From UBA3792 sp045576895 (lineage in GTDB: Bacteria > Bacillota > Clostridia > Christensenellales > CAG-138): a stretch of 6,633 bases of DNA. The stretch spans positions 1 to 6,633 of the forward strand of contig JAZNHI010000142.1 in NCBI GenBank assembly GCA_045576895.1, read 5' to 3'. The position numbers and the translations under genes are program-made. Positions 6,521 to 6,633 of the stretch are shown here, one piece after another; positions within the stretch are counted from its first letter, which is position 1, and each line of letters begins with the position of its first letter. The notes beneath the pieces are model-generated. The model did no database searches, was not told the DNA's origin, and saw only the letters and a program-made list of their open reading frames with translations.

Positions 6521-6526
6521 AGGAGG
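6521..6526 (+). promoter_or_regulatory. Ribosome binding site of the transposase gene
   Basis: A perfect AGGAGG lies 6 nt before the ATG at 6533. It is the main evidence that the short open frame running off the window is a real gene start. Confidence 0.85.
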
Positions 6527-6532
6527 TCACAC

Positions 6533-6633
6533 ATGAAACCCAATCATGTCAAGCGGATGTTAACAAGTACGATTCAAGCCGTTGCAAAAAGCCGATGCTT
6601 TTTACGAAATCCGTATTCAGATTTCACCCGTAA
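6533..6633 (+). CDS. N-terminus of a probable IS4-family transposase (cut by window end)
   Basis: Thirty-three complete codons run from an ATG with an ideal ribosome binding site to the window edge without a stop; the TAA that ends the window is in another frame. The protein begins MKPNHVKRML and contains FLRNPYSDFTR near its visible end. From memory, IS4-type DDE transposases of Clostridia often start with a similar helix followed by NP..DFTR and then a RKLPF segment, which would lie just past the window. The catalytic DDE core is not visible, so the family call rests on a short match plus the hairpin-rich, insertion-like context. It could be intact or a remnant. Confidence 0.65.
   Translation, partial: MKPNHVKRMLTSTIQAVAKSRCFLRNPYSDFTR

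Larger units (their letters stand above)
6342..6633 (+). mobile_element. Left end of a probable IS4-family insertion sequence (partial)
   Basis: From about 6342 the sequence turns A-rich and carries three or four hairpins before a strong ribosome binding site and an N-terminal transposase-like reading frame that runs off the window. The segment at 6342-6362 (GGCCAATGTCATTAAGATAA) resembles, from memory, terminal sequences of IS4-type elements in gut Bacillota, and is the candidate left inverted repeat. The exact boundary and target duplication cannot be set because the right end is outside the window. Confidence 0.6.

Noticed and set aside
6226..6543. A 105-codon minus-strand open frame at the right end
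   Set aside because: It crosses the terminator hairpin and the transposase ribosome binding site in reverse. Frames of this kind are commonly seen over insertion-sequence ends.

Overview
This 6.6 kb window looks like a chromosomal piece from a fairly GC-rich anaerobic member of the Bacillota (Clostridia-like, possibly a gut lineage). The basis is a full-length pyruvate:ferredoxin oxidoreductase, AGGAGG-type ribosome binding sites, consensus sigma-A promoters, a Lgt-family protein with the GC...CCYG signature I associate with clostridial genomes, and what looks like the start of an IS4-type transposase common in that group. No rRNA, tRNA or CRISPR array is visible, and the taxonomic call is inference.

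Layout. Positions 7-36 hold a rho-independent terminator that ends the minus-strand gene nifJ (51-3581), a 1176-residue one-chain pyruvate:ferredoxin oxidoreductase with all its iron-sulfur and thiamine pyrophosphate motifs. Its promoter (TTGACA-18-TATAAT) and strong ribosome binding site lie in a 164-bp divergent intergenic region, 3582-3745. That region also carries a promoter firing the other way into a Lgt-family membrane protein (3746-4684). The promoter is so close to the ATG that the lgt-like message is probably leaderless.

Downstream on the plus strand come a small nucleotidyltransferase (4723-5325, 38 nt after the lgt-like gene) and an aminoglycoside-phosphotransferase/choline-kinase-fold kinase (5418-6311). 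The three may form one operon. The nucleotidyltransferase and kinase make an orphan pair of nucleotide-dependent transferases with unknown substrate(s).

From about 6342 to the window end the sequence becomes A-rich and hairpin-rich and leads into a strong ribosome binding site and the first 33 codons of a probable IS4-family transposase. I read this as the left end of an insertion sequence that landed just behind the kinase gene, perhaps splitting its terminator. No system that is clearly new was found. The points most worth a second look are the divergent Lgt-like protein and its leaderless start, the nucleotidyltransferase/kinase pair, an extra Cys cluster in the oxidoreductase, and the structured insertion-sequence leader.
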